Below, in pieces: positions 33,414 to 42,682 of a stretch of 64,000 nt of DNA. Below the pieces are notes generated by a model. That model was given only the letters and a program-made list of their open reading frames with translations. It made no database searches and was not told where the DNA came from. This DNA comes from Agromyces albus (GTDB taxonomy: Bacteria > Actinomycetota > Actinomycetes > Actinomycetales > Microbacteriaceae). Numbering within the stretch: position 1 is the first letter of the stretch; the number at the start of each line of letters is the position of its first letter. The stretch is from assembly GCF_004134825.1 (NCBI RefSeq), contig NZ_SDPN01000008.1:1-64000 (forward strand), read 5' to 3'. Made by a program: the position numbers and the translations under genes.

Positions 33414-34283
33414 TCAGTTGCGGCCCGGGCTTCGAAGCTCGGGCCGCAACGGCGTTCCCACGGTCAGCGCCTCCTGCATCTCGTAGCGTGTCGAGGCGGG
33501 CGAGGTCGATGTCTCGAGCGCCACCTTTGATCCTGCGAGGTGCTGCGCGAGCTCGGGAAAGCTCGAATAGTGCGGACCGAGGATGTGGCAGGAGGCCGCG
33601 AGCAGGTAGAGGTCGGCGACGGAAGCCTGCAACGCTGAACGGCTGTTGTACTCGCCCTTCCCGGTCTGCCCCACGCAATCGGGGAACCGGTCCGCCACCC
33701 GCGCGAACGCCGCATCGGTGTCGGCGGCGACATAGAGGCCGAGCCCGGGCCGCACCGAGCGGATCTCCTCGATCCGATCGAGATACCACTCCACGGGAGA
33801 GGATCGCAGGGTCGCTTCGTGCGCGACCGTGTGCGATCTGATCATGACGCCGAGGTAGGGCCGGCTGAGGGACGCCGCTTCGAAGAGTTCCAGGATCCGA
33901 TTCCTGATCCCCTCGACGGGCTGCACGGTGCGCAGTGCGGCATGCCAGCTTGGTGCACCCCTCGGCAGCACGAGCGCGTGGGGGGTTCGGATCTGCCAGA
34001 CGCGAGCCTGTCGTGCGGCGTCGTCGATCCAGTCGAGACTCGCGTCACGATAGGGGAAGAGCGGCGTGAGCGCCCGTGAGAGCGCCTCCGGCCATCGACG
34101 CTCATCGAATTCCCAGAGCTCCTCGAGCCTCGCGCCGAATCCGCGCCCCGTCGGCCAGACGTAGGCGAAGGCGCGCCCCTCGAGCTCCGCGAGGACCTTG
34201 CCGCCGAGCACGACGCGCATGCGATTCCCGAGCCCGTGATAACGGCGGGTCACTGCGACCAGGACGTTCTCGCGCCCGCTCAC
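33414..34283 (-). CDS. Putative fucosyltransferase-like glycosyltransferase
   Basis: A 289-residue protein. The opening RRYHGLGNRMRVVLGG resembles the GLGN(R/Q)M motif of alpha-fucosyltransferase-like enzymes, and LGVMIRSHTVAHEATLRSSPVEWYLDRIEEIR followed by GLYVAADTDAAF resembles the HxR and nucleotide-binding region of the GT23/NodZ type. The last 11 codons lie inside a strong terminator hairpin, so the true C-terminus deserves care. It is the last gene of a minus-strand Wzy, Wzz-kinase and transferase set. The family assignment is moderate. Confidence 0.6.
   Translation of the reverse strand: MSGRENVLVAVTRRYHGLGNRMRVVLGGKVLAELEGRAFAYVWPTGRGFGARLEELWEFDERRWPEALSRALTPLFPYRDASLDWIDDAARQARVWQIRTPHALVLPRGAPSWHAALRTVQPVEGIRNRILELFEAASLSRPYLGVMIRSHTVAHEATLRSSPVEWYLDRIEEIRSVRPGLGLYVAADTDAAFARVADRFPDCVGQTGKGEYNSRSALQASVADLYLLAASCHILGPHYSSFPELAQHLAGSKVALETSTSPASTRYEMQEALTVGTPLRPELRSPGRN
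33417..33450. terminator. Strong hairpin between convergent genes, inside a coding end
   Basis: GTTGCGGCCCG...CGGGCCGCAAC extends to a roughly 14-base stem with one G-U-capable mismatch and a TTCGAA loop. It lies between the beta-helix gene on plus and the transferase gene on minus and can act for both. It overlaps the last codons of the latter. Confidence 0.75.
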
Positions 34284-34294
34284 CGCGCCACGCC

Positions 34295-35716
34295 CTATTC
34301 AGCAGCCGCGCTGCTCGCCGGTATCTTGGGGCGGGCGCTCGTGTGCTTCTTCACCTCTGCATCGCGCCTGTCGTCCATGGCGCGCGCGCGTGCCTTCACG
34401 CCGTTCGGGATCAACCCGGAGATGTGCGCGTCGGAGCGTTCAAGCGCCTCGAGCGTGGTGGTGAGCTGGGCGCGCCGCACCCGCTTGTAATCGACGATGA
34501 CGACCGTCGAATCGACCTGTCGCGCCATCACCAGCGCATCAGCCCCCGCGAGCACAGGCGCCGTGTCGATGACGACCAGGTCGTACTCCGCGACGACTTC
34601 CCTGATGAGGTCTGACATGCGCGCAGACTCCAAGAGCTCGACCGGATTCGGCGGAACCTCCCCCGAGGGGAGGATGTCGAGCGTGGATCCGGCCCACGGT
34701 TGCACGATGCTCCGGAACGGCACGCTGTCCACAAGCACGGTCGTGAGACCCACGCTTCCGTCTCGGGAGAACATCTCGGCGACCCGCGGCGTCCGGAGAT
34801 TCGCATCGATCAGCAGCACTCGCGCTCCCGTCTCGGCGACGACGACGGCGAGGTTCGCGGCCACCGAGCTCTTCCCCTCGAAGTGCACCGACGACGTGAC
34901 CACGATGCTCCGCGTCTCGTGGCTCGCCGAGGCGAATCGGAGCGCGGATCGCAGACGACGGACGGATGCCGCCGCACGCCCGTCGGGCTGGCGGAGCGCC
35001 ACGGGTCGAGGGTCCGAGCTCTTCGGGAACCGCTCGATCGAAGCGAGGATCGGCACTCCGGTGAGCGACTTCAACGCGGACTCCGATCGCACGCGGGTGT
35101 CGAGGAAGCTCCCGAAGACGAGCGCGGCACACGCGAGGATGAAACCCGCGATGGCGCCGAGCAGCGCATCCTGCTGCTTGTTCGGGAACGTCTGGAAGAT
35201 CGCCGGCTCCGCCGGTTCGATCACGGTGGCCGACACCGTCGAGTTGCCGTCGGCATCCGCGGGCGCGACCTCGTCGACAGCGGTGATGAGGGAGTCCGCG
35301 ACGCGATTGGCGACGAGGGCGGCAAGCCGCCGATCCGTCGAGCCGACCCGGACGTCGAGGATCACGGTGCTCTGCGGAATCGTCACGCTCATCAGTCGCC
35401 GGAGCTGCGGCTCGGTGAGCTCGCCGTCGAACTGCTCGGACACCGGGTCGAGGACCACCGAGGAGGTCGCGAGCCGGGCGAACGACAGCATCTGAGCCTG
35501 CGTGTAGGCCGAGCCCTGATTGATGTCGGAGCCGCTCGATCCCGTGCGCAATGAGAAGTAGAGCGAGGCCGTCGAATGATAGGTCGGCGTCACGGTGTTC
35601 GATACGGCGAAGGCGCCGACCCCGCCGAGGATCGCCGCGGCGAGCACGAGGTACCACCGCTTCCGGATCACCGCGATGGCCCGAGCGATGCTCATGGTGT
35701 TCGTCGTGGTGCTCAC
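34295..35716 (-). CDS. Fused Wzz-like chain-length regulator and BY-kinase, degenerate
   Basis: A 473-residue protein with a Wzz domain between two membrane helices (about residues 20-40 and 182-205) and a cytoplasmic ATPase domain. Chain-length regulators of this type pair with Wzy. The start GTG (35716) overlaps the wzy stop. The P-loop reads SVHFEGKSSVAANLA, without the usual Pro-Gly; Walker A' reads VLLIDANLRTP with Asn where BY-kinases normally have Asp; Walker B is VVIDTAPV. No tyrosine occurs in the last 70 or so residues, so the usual C-terminal Tyr cluster is missing. Confidence 0.88.
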   Translation of the reverse strand: MSTTTNTMSIARAIAVIRKRWYLVLAAAILGGVGAFAVSNTVTPTYHSTASLYFSLRTGSSGSDINQGSAYTQAQMLSFARLATSSVVLDPVSEQFDGELTEPQLRRLMSVTIPQSTVILDVRVGSTDRRLAALVANRVADSLITAVDEVAPADADGNSTVSATVIEPAEPAIFQTFPNKQQDALLGAIAGFILACAALVFGSFLDTRVRSESALKSLTGVPILASIERFPKSSDPRPVALRQPDGRAAASVRRLRSALRFASASHETRSIVVTSSVHFEGKSSVAANLAVVVAETGARVLLIDANLRTPRVAEMFSRDGSVGLTTVLVDSVPFRSIVQPWAGSTLDILPSGEVPPNPVELLESARMSDLIREVVAEYDLVVIDTAPVLAGADALVMARQVDSTVVIVDYKRVRRAQLTTTLEALERSDAHISGLIPNGVKARARAMDDRRDAEVKKHTSARPKIPASSAAAE

Positions 35717-37005
35717 GATGTGTCCACCCGCTCTCTTCGGATTCCATCCGCTATGAACGCGTCACGACCGGGCAGAACCGCGAGCCCGGTTCGATCTCGA
35801 CTATACGAGGTGACGGCGACGCCCGCGAGGAACCAGACCAGGAAGCCGTATTGCGTGATGAGCGCAACCGCCGCGAACGCCGGGACCTGTGCAGCGACCG
35901 CGACCGCTGCTGGAGTGGCGCGTCCCGAAGCCACGCTCACGACGCCTGCGACGATCGCGGCGATCAGGACCAGCAATGGCAGATAGCCGAAGCGGAGGCC
36001 GGTGAGAACAAGTTCACTGTCGATGGACTGGAACGACCCATAGTAGGTCTCGCCGGTCGGGAGCACGGTCCAGCTCGCAGCGATGCCGAGCGCGTGCAAC
36101 TCTCCGATGAGCGCGACGAGATCGGAGCGGTATTGGGCGCTGCCGCCGGCCTCCTCGCCCGCTGCGCTGAACACCTCCATGATCATCGGCAACGCGAACA
36201 CCGCGGCGACGATGAGCAGGATGGTGACACTGAGCCGCATCGCCCGGGAGAGCCATCGGCCGAGCACGAGCACGGCGAGCGCGAGGGTGATCGCGAGGCC
36301 GATCAGGCCGATTCGGCTGAAGCTCATGCCCACCGCGGTGACCACGAGCGTCAGGCAGGCAAGCCGCACCCACACCGGCCATCGGGTCACGATCACGAAG
36401 ACCGAACTCATCGCCAGCGAGCTGGCGAATGCGATCGAGTGGCCGAACGCACCTTCGACTCGAACGAATCCGCCCCTCGGTTGCAACTCGTGCCACGTCT
36501 GCCAGGCGCCGTTCGGCATGACGATCCCGACGAAGGGATTGAAGCCGGTCATGAATTCGATGACCGCGAGCACTGCGGCGCCGGTGGCCACGACCGCGAT
36601 GCACGAATACAGCCAACCGGGCTCGACGCGTGCCAATACGACACGTCCCCACAGGTAGGGAAGGAACCAGCCGAACAGGACGATCAGGACATGACCCCAG
36701 GTCGCGCCACGGAACAGGTAGGCGGTGACGACCAGCCCGACGAAGCCGACGACCAGGATGTCGATCGATGAGAGCGAGAGATTCGTGGTCGACCACGCGG
36801 CGAGTGCGATGAGGGTGACCCCGGTCAACACGGAGAAGTACACCCCGGCCTGCACTCCCACCCAGATGGGCACGAAGAAGCATGCCGCAGCCCATCCGAC
36901 AACGACCAGTCGCGGTGCCGCTCGCGCGACGTACCACACTGCGGCGAGGGTACCCGCCGCGACTGCAAGGAGGAGCACGGTTCTCAGATCGAGTTCATCC
37001 GGCAC
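35713..37005 (-). CDS. O-antigen ligase/Wzy polymerase-like membrane protein
   Basis: A 430-residue protein with about eleven transmembrane segments (VWYVARAAPRLVVVGWAAACFFVPIWVGVQAGVYF onward) and a long extracytoplasmic loop near EVFSAAGEEAGGSAQYRSDLVALIGEL, the layout of Wzy polymerases. The GTG at 37005 is chosen: residues upstream of it are Arg-rich and unlike membrane protein. It is the first gene of a minus-strand trio with the Wzz-kinase and a transferase, and is divergent from the pyruvyl transferase gene 110 bases away. Confidence 0.85.
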   Translation of the reverse strand: MPDELDLRTVLLLAVAAGTLAAVWYVARAAPRLVVVGWAAACFFVPIWVGVQAGVYFSVLTGVTLIALAAWSTTNLSLSSIDILVVGFVGLVVTAYLFRGATWGHVLIVLFGWFLPYLWGRVVLARVEPGWLYSCIAVVATGAAVLAVIEFMTGFNPFVGIVMPNGAWQTWHELQPRGGFVRVEGAFGHSIAFASSLAMSSVFVIVTRWPVWVRLACLTLVVTAVGMSFSRIGLIGLAITLALAVLVLGRWLSRAMRLSVTILLIVAAVFALPMIMEVFSAAGEEAGGSAQYRSDLVALIGELHALGIAASWTVLPTGETYYGSFQSIDSELVLTGLRFGYLPLLVLIAAIVAGVVSVASGRATPAAVAVAAQVPAFAAVALITQYGFLVWFLAGVAVTSYSRDRTGLAVLPGRDAFIADGIRRERVDTS

Positions 37006-37115
37006 GTCCACACCCCCGGTCCTGGGGGCTTCGCGGCATCCCCGACCCAAGCAGGATGCCACGGCGATCCATAAGATCGAGAGCAGCGGGGCACCGGCAC
37101 AGACTGGAGAACGAA

Positions 37116-38207
37116 GTGCGCGTACTCGTGTTGTGGGCGGATGAACACTCACCGAATCTCGGCGTGCGCGTTCTGGCCCGCGGCAGCCGCGACCTGCTCA
37201 GCGGCGTGTGGCCCGAAGCGGAGTTCGAGTTCGCCGACTTCACCGCTCGTCCACGGCAGGTCCCGTGGGGTCGCGTGCGCTCGCTCGTGCGGGAGCGCGT
37301 GCAGGGGCGGTTCGGCATGCAACGCTGGCTCGGGGAGTTCGACGTGGTGTGGGATACCCGCTCAGGCGACAGTTTCTCGGACATGTACGGTTCGCACCGG
37401 CATTCGGTCATGTCGACGGTGCACGAGTTCGCGGTCCAGTCGGGCGGCTCGGTCGTCATGGCGCCGCAGACCATCGGTACGTTCGGGTCGATCACCGGGC
37501 GGATGCTCGGTCGACTCTCCCTGCATCGATCAGCTCTCGTCTTCGCGCGCGACCCGGTCAGCGCCGCCGCGGCCGCCGCGCTCGGCAGGCCGGTCGACGC
37601 CGTCACGAGCGACCTCGCCTTCGCGATCTCGCAGCCGGAGCACGTCGCCGTGCGACGTGACGTCATCCTCAACGTCTCAGGCCTGCTCTGGCAGGAGAAC
37701 CCGCACGCCGACGCGCAGGCATACCGGGAAGCCGTGAGATCGATCATCCGCACACTCCTCGCGCAATCCCGGTCGATCGCCATCCTGCCGCATGTGCTCG
37801 ACTCCCACGATCGCGACAACGACGCGCCCGCGGTCGACGCCCTCGTCGAGGAGTTCGGCGCAGACCTCGAGGTCGTGGTGCCGCGCGACCTCGACGACGC
37901 CCGGGCGATCATCGCCGGATCGAGCGCGCTGGTCGGAGCGCGCATGCACGCTTGCCTGAACGCCCTGTCGACCGGGGTGCCCGCCGTCGCGATGGCATAC
38001 TCCCGAAAATTCGCCCCGCTCTTCGGTGAGCTCGGATGGCCGCACTCGGTCTCGCTCGCCTCGGATGGCCCCGACGTGGCGGCACGTGTACTCAAGATCC
38101 TCGGCGAACGGTCGCTCCGCCCCCTGGCGCTCGACGCGCAAGCGAGAGGGCGGGCATCGATGACCGCGATGCTCCCCGCCCTCGAGTCGCTCTCCTTCCG
38201 TCGCTGA
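37116..38207 (+). CDS. Polysaccharide pyruvyl transferase family protein
   Basis: A 363-residue WcaK-like protein. VLVLWADEHSPNLGVRVLARG opens it; WDTRSGDSFSDMYG and VVMAPQTIGTFGS, ALVFARDPVSAA, RRDVILNVSGLLW and ALVGARMHACLNALSTGVPAVAMAYSRKFAPLFGELG are the landmarks of the family, which adds pyruvate ketals to polysaccharide sugars or acts as a related transferase. The GTG at 37116 follows GGAGA. It stops just before a terminator hairpin shared with the convergent secreted protein gene. Confidence 0.87.
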   Translation: MRVLVLWADEHSPNLGVRVLARGSRDLLSGVWPEAEFEFADFTARPRQVPWGRVRSLVRERVQGRFGMQRWLGEFDVVWDTRSGDSFSDMYGSHRHSVMSTVHEFAVQSGGSVVMAPQTIGTFGSITGRMLGRLSLHRSALVFARDPVSAAAAAALGRPVDAVTSDLAFAISQPEHVAVRRDVILNVSGLLWQENPHADAQAYREAVRSIIRTLLAQSRSIAILPHVLDSHDRDNDAPAVDALVEEFGADLEVVVPRDLDDARAIIAGSSALVGARMHACLNALSTGVPAVAMAYSRKFAPLFGELGWPHSVSLASDGPDVAARVLKILGERSLRPLALDAQARGRASMTAMLPALESLSFRR

Positions 38208-38212
38208 TCACA

Positions 38213-38239
38213 CAGGCACGCAGCGATCGCTCGTGCCTG
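38213..38239. terminator. Bidirectional terminator hairpin
   Basis: CAGGCACG and CGTGCCTG form a perfect 8-base stem, extended by the palindrome AGCGATCGCT in the centre, between convergent genes ending at 38207 and 38261. No U-tract. Confidence 0.7.
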
Positions 38240-38260
38240 GCGACTCATGTGGGCCTCCGT

Positions 38261-41200
38261 TCAGCCTGCGGCAACCACGTTCAGGCGGTCGAAGGCGACT
38301 CCGATAGGTGAGTTGGTCGCGGTGCTCGAGACGTAGGAGGTGATCGAGAGCTGGCCGCTGCCCTGCAGGCCGGGATCGCTGTCGGTCGCCGTCACCCACC
38401 AATCGACCGGCTCCGCCTGCCCTTGCGGCCAGGCCTTCACCTGCAGCGTCGTGGAGGCGCCCGTGCTCACCGTGCGCACCCGGATCTCGAGTGTGGCGCC
38501 GGCCACGTGCGTGTATCCCGTCAGCACCCGGTTGGCGATGAGCGTCTCGGTGGTGCCGACGAGCCGCGCGACGCCGACGTTCACGACGCCGGTCGCCGAG
38601 AAGCGAAGCTTCGCGCGGTACTCGCCCGCAGCCGTCTTGCGCGGGGCGATGTTGACATGCGTGCCTCCGCCGTCGGCCACCTTGTCGGTCGAGACGCTGA
38701 CCCGCGCGTCGGTGTTGGCCGGCAGGGTCCCGGAGAGCGTCGTCGAGCGCGTCTGGCCGTTCAGCAGGCTCAGCCGGCCGACCCCACCCGAGACGGATGA
38801 ACCGGACGCGGTGCTCCACGTGCCACCGACGTCGGCGGTGCCCCAACCGCTGGTGGAGGTGCGCTCGAAGTCGTCCTTGGCGAGCGCGGTCGGATTCGCC
38901 TCCGAGACGGTGACCGTCTTCGTCGTCGATCCCGTGGCGCCCATGCTGTCGGTCACGGTGAGCTTCACGCTGTAGTCCCCTGGCGCCGCATAGTTGCGAG
39001 TCGGTGCGGGCTGCGTCGAGGTCCCGCCGTCGCCGAACTCCCACGCGTACGACGTGATCGTGGCGCCATCGGCTGCAGTCGACGATCTCCCGTCGAACGC
39101 GACCGACAACCCGGTGGCCACCGACGTGAACGCCGCGGTCGGCGCGGCGTGCGCAGGCGCCACGGTCACCGGCTTCGACGTCGACGACGTCAGGCCGGCA
39201 CTGTCGGTCACGGTCAGGGTGATCGTGTACGTGCCGCCGGCGGCGTACGTGTGCGTCGCCGTGACGCCGGTGCCCGCCGCCGTGTTGTCACCCCAGTTCC
39301 AGCTGTACGAGGTGATCGTGCGACCGGGCGGTGCCGAGGAGGTCGATCCATTCACCGAGACGTCCAGTTCGTCTGTCGTCGCCGTGAACGCCGCGGTCGG
39401 TGCGGCCGCGCCCGTGGCCTTCGAATAGTGCGCCGTCACCTCCTGCGGCGTGAGCACACGGTCGTACACCGCGACCTCATCGATCTGGCCCGAGAAGTAG
39501 TCCGTCACGGGTCGCTCCGGCCAGCCGGAGAGGTTGTCGCCGCCGACCCGCCAGAAGCCGTTGAAGGCCTGCGAGGTGTTCTCGGGCCGGGTGCCGACGA
39601 GCTGTCCGTCGACGTAGAGCTTCATCCCATCCCAGCCCTGCGACGCCACGACGTGGTGCCAGCCGCCGTTCCGGTACGTTGCCGTGGTCGTGATCGTGCG
39701 GGCGATACCCGGATGCGTGCCGAAGGCCAGGCGCCCGTTGTTGAGCATGTAGACGTGGCGATCGTAGCTCGTGGAGGTCCCCGACGACGAGTTCCCGTAG
39801 CCGATCAGCTTCCCACCGGTCAGCGTCGTCGTCTTGAACCACAGTTCGGTCGAGAAGCCCTGCCCGACGGGGGCGGTACTCGTGGAGTTGATGAATCCGC
39901 TCGACGTGCCGCTGAAGTTGTACGACGGCCCGGGCTCCGAGGTCAGCGCCCCGCTCGAGTTCGAGGTCACACCCGACCGCACGACGCCGTTGTTGTTCCC
40001 GGCGAGGTCGTCCCCGCCCTGCGCGGCGGTGCCGCCGAGGCGCCAGTACAGCGATGCGCCATCGTCGAGCACCGTCTCGGCGTACGACGAGCCTGCTGCG
40101 CTCGCCACCGTCGTCGACACCGTGGCACTGTTCGCGATGTTCCCGTCGCCGTCGACCGCGACGACGCGATAGCTCTGCGTGGAGCCCGGCGGCAGGCCGG
40201 TGTCCTTCAGCGCCACGATCGGCTGCTCCCAATAGGTGGACTGCACCGTCTTGGTCGCCACCGGCTGGGATTGGCCGGTGCGCATGAGCCGGTAGGTGAT
40301 GTTGAGGTCGTCGCGATCCCAGTTGGCGGGAATGGTCACGCGCGCCGTCCCGCTCGTGGTCGACGACGCGGTCGGGACCCACGTCGTGTCCGAGAGCCGC
40401 GGACCGGAATTCTTCCCGGTCGAGGGGTTCCGGGAGAAGCGGGTGATGCCCTGAGAACGCTGCCCGTTCACGAAGGCCTGCTCGCCGCCGATGAGCAGGT
40501 AGTCGCCCGCGCCCGTCGCCGTCCAGCCGCCCTGGCCGCCGTCGGCGCCGCCCGTGATCCAGTCGGGGTACCAGTTCACGAACGCCGGTGCCGGCCATCC
40601 GCTCCAGTCGGCATAGATGCTGTTGACGTTGAACGTGCGCAGAAGGGTGCCCTTCGGCGCTGCCGTCATGAGCGTGGCGTTGCGCATGTTGCCCGGGGAA
40701 GGCGAGCCCTGTGTCATGCCGTTCGCGGTCTCGCACGAGTGCTCATGGCCGGTGGAGTACACGTTCGTGCCGTCGGAGTACACGCCGTAGTGGTCGCCGT
40801 GGCAGTCCGCGATCCATCGGATGTCGCCGCTGCCGGGCTCTGCCGAGAACAGTCCCTCGAGGTTGCCGACCGTCTTGCTCGCGTAGACCCACCCGGTGCC
40901 GTAGATGGCATTCGCATCCGCCTCGAGCTCCCAGATGCCCGCCTTGCCGGAATTGCTGCTGCCGGCGGCGACGCCGTTCTGCACGACGGAGGGCGCGGTC
41001 CACGGCAGGATCGCTCCAGAGCTGAGGTCGAGCGCCGCGAGTCCTCGCTGGGAGACGTTGTTCACCGTTCCGAAGCGGCCGGCGACGATGAGCTTGTCCT
41101 TCGAGGGCGTGAGCACCATGCTGTCGACCTGCAGGTCGGTGGTCGGCGCCCATCCGAGCAGGGCACCGTTCGTGCTGCTGAACGCGACGAGATTCTTGCG

Positions 41201-41794
41201 AGCGACGCCTGCCCCCGCCTGGATCAAGCCACCCAGGTAGACCGCGGAGTTCGTGACAGCGACCGTGTTGACGTACGAGCCGCCGACGGCCGGCCTGAAT
41301 GTCGTGGACAGCGCACCCGTGGCGACGTCGAAGGCGGCGAAGTTCCATCGGGTCTGACCGTTGACGTTGTTGAAGCTGCCGCCGACGTAGATGCGCGACC
41401 CGTCGGGCGAGGCCTCGATGACCTTCACCTGGCCGTTGATCACCGGTGCGAACGAGGTGATCACGCCCGTGGTGAGGTTGTACGCGAGGATGTTGCTGCG
41501 TGGAATCAGGCTCGTTCCCGGGGCGGCCCCTGCGGGCCGAGCGTTCGAGAAGCTGCCGCCGGCATAGACGGTGTTCCCGACGACCTCCTGCGTCCACACG
41601 ATGCCGGAATCGATCTGCACCGTGGGCAGCGGATCGGCGGTGACCGTCAAGTTGTTCCGCTGCTCGATCGGCGCGGGGCCGTCCTCAGCGGCCGTCGCTG
41701 GACTCGCAGTCCCGAACAACACTCCGGCGGCCACGACCACGGCCGCCGTGACCATGGCGAGACCCTTCCGGCTTCGGGTCGACTCGAGCTCCAT
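38261..41794 (-). CDS. Large secreted protein: propeller, LamG and two PKD domains
   Basis: An 1177-residue exported protein. A twin-Arg-free signal peptide (hydrophobic from residue 13, Ala-rich site near 36) is followed by about 450 residues of repeated strands resembling a PQQ/YVTN-type propeller (VGNTVYAGGSF, GSRIYVGGSF), an FN3-like segment (about 480-575), a LamG/concanavalin-like domain (about 590-790, FSTELWFKTT and GWHHVVASQGWDGMKLYVDG), two PKD domains near 820-980 (YSWNWGDN, YAWEFGDGG) and a C-terminal beta-rich domain. It closes the exopolysaccharide locus; likely a surface protein that binds glycan. No enzyme motif was seen. ATG at 41794 follows GAGGAG. Confidence 0.88.
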   Translation of the reverse strand: MELESTRSRKGLAMVTAAVVVAAGVLFGTASPATAAEDGPAPIEQRNNLTVTADPLPTVQIDSGIVWTQEVVGNTVYAGGSFSNARPAGAAPGTSLIPRSNILAYNLTTGVITSFAPVINGQVKVIEASPDGSRIYVGGSFNNVNGQTRWNFAAFDVATGALSTTFRPAVGGSYVNTVAVTNSAVYLGGLIQAGAGVARKNLVAFSSTNGALLGWAPTTDLQVDSMVLTPSKDKLIVAGRFGTVNNVSQRGLAALDLSSGAILPWTAPSVVQNGVAAGSSNSGKAGIWELEADANAIYGTGWVYASKTVGNLEGLFSAEPGSGDIRWIADCHGDHYGVYSDGTNVYSTGHEHSCETANGMTQGSPSPGNMRNATLMTAAPKGTLLRTFNVNSIYADWSGWPAPAFVNWYPDWITGGADGGQGGWTATGAGDYLLIGGEQAFVNGQRSQGITRFSRNPSTGKNSGPRLSDTTWVPTASSTTSGTARVTIPANWDRDDLNITYRLMRTGQSQPVATKTVQSTYWEQPIVALKDTGLPPGSTQSYRVVAVDGDGNIANSATVSTTVASAAGSSYAETVLDDGASLYWRLGGTAAQGGDDLAGNNNGVVRSGVTSNSSGALTSEPGPSYNFSGTSSGFINSTSTAPVGQGFSTELWFKTTTLTGGKLIGYGNSSSGTSTSYDRHVYMLNNGRLAFGTHPGIARTITTTATYRNGGWHHVVASQGWDGMKLYVDGQLVGTRPENTSQAFNGFWRVGGDNLSGWPERPVTDYFSGQIDEVAVYDRVLTPQEVTAHYSKATGAAAPTAAFTATTDELDVSVNGSTSSAPPGRTITSYSWNWGDNTAAGTGVTATHTYAAGGTYTITLTVTDSAGLTSSTSKPVTVAPAHAAPTAAFTSVATGLSVAFDGRSSTAADGATITSYAWEFGDGGTSTQPAPTRNYAAPGDYSVKLTVTDSMGATGSTTKTVTVSEANPTALAKDDFERTSTSGWGTADVGGTWSTASGSSVSGGVGRLSLLNGQTRSTTLSGTLPANTDARVSVSTDKVADGGGTHVNIAPRKTAAGEYRAKLRFSATGVVNVGVARLVGTTETLIANRVLTGYTHVAGATLEIRVRTVSTGASTTLQVKAWPQGQAEPVDWWVTATDSDPGLQGSGQLSITSYVSSTATNSPIGVAFDRLNVVAAG

Positions 41795-41814
41795 GACGTC
41801 TCCTCGTTCGTGCG

Positions 41815-42480
41815 TTACGCAACAGATCCGTGGAAGACGACGACCGGCGCACCCGCCGCGTAGTCGACCATCAACGTGATCTCATTTCGGGTGTCCTCGG
41901 GAATGCGGAACACGTACGTTCCTTCAGCAGCTTCGCCGTCGTCGACGGTGCCGATCGCCGGTGCCGCCGGCGACGAGGTCGTGGGCACGGCGACGTTTCC
42001 GGCCGCATCGACGAGGGAGACGATCGCGCCGCCCACGTCGAGTACCTCGCCGGACTCGTTCTCGAATCGGATCGTGGCCGCGACCGCGGGGCCGGCGAGT
42101 TCACCCGGCGTCTCGGCTTCGACCGTGATGGCGGAGATCTCGGCGACCGAAACCCGAACCCCCGTGTCGAGCGTCACGACATCGTCGAGATCGGCGTCCT
42201 CCACCGGCGCCGGCGGGGCTTCCTCGATGACGTCATCGATCGTCGTGCCATCGGGCGGGGGCACCTCGGTCGTCCGGGGTTTCTCGGGTTCGACCGGTCC
42301 GGATGGCACGGCGGATTGCTCGTTGGATGGGCCACCGGACGGCCCGCCCGATGGCCCACCGGATGCGATGCACCCCGTGAGCGAACCGACCAGAATCACC
42401 GCGGACGCTACTGCGGTGACCACTGTGCTGTGCAGCGATCTCTCATCGGCCGATCCGGAGTGGGTCCTACTGTGCCTCAC
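41815..42480 (-). CDS. Lipoprotein with Ig-like domain
   Basis: A 221-residue protein with signal and lipobox VGSLTGC near residue 29, then a short GGPSGGPSGGPS repeat, a Pro/Glu-rich linker and a beta-rich domain (VRVSVAEISAITVEAETPGELAGPAVAATIRFENESGEVLDVGG) like telomeric or DUF4352-type Ig folds. The GTG at 42480 is preferred, since a GAGG lies upstream and the ATG-initiated extension has no sense as a signal peptide. It precedes the large secreted protein gene on the same strand, separated by 20 bases from it, and could be co-transcribed. Confidence 0.75.
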   Translation of the reverse strand: MRHSRTHSGSADERSLHSTVVTAVASAVILVGSLTGCIASGGPSGGPSGGPSNEQSAVPSGPVEPEKPRTTEVPPPDGTTIDDVIEEAPPAPVEDADLDDVVTLDTGVRVSVAEISAITVEAETPGELAGPAVAATIRFENESGEVLDVGGAIVSLVDAAGNVAVPTTSSPAAPAIGTVDDGEAAEGTYVFRIPEDTRNEITLMVDYAAGAPVVVFHGSVA

Positions 42481-42682
42481 GAGTTCCTCGAGCCCTGCTC
42501 GACCGCCACAGCCTGCGCTGGACGGTCTTCGCCCCATACCCTCGTCGTTGGGGTGAGGATTTCTCAACTATAGGCCGCTCGTACGGTGCTTACTAGACCC
42601 AATCAAGGGGCGGAGGCCGGTCGGCCAACCTCATCGAGGGCGCCGCCGATCGAGTGCTGCTCGCGGCCGGAGACCTCCGGGG

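Noticed and set aside
39149-41863. Long plus-strand frame of 904 codons opposite the secreted protein gene
   Set aside because: It is an antisense shadow of the 38261-41794 gene; composition is Arg-rich and lacks any domain.
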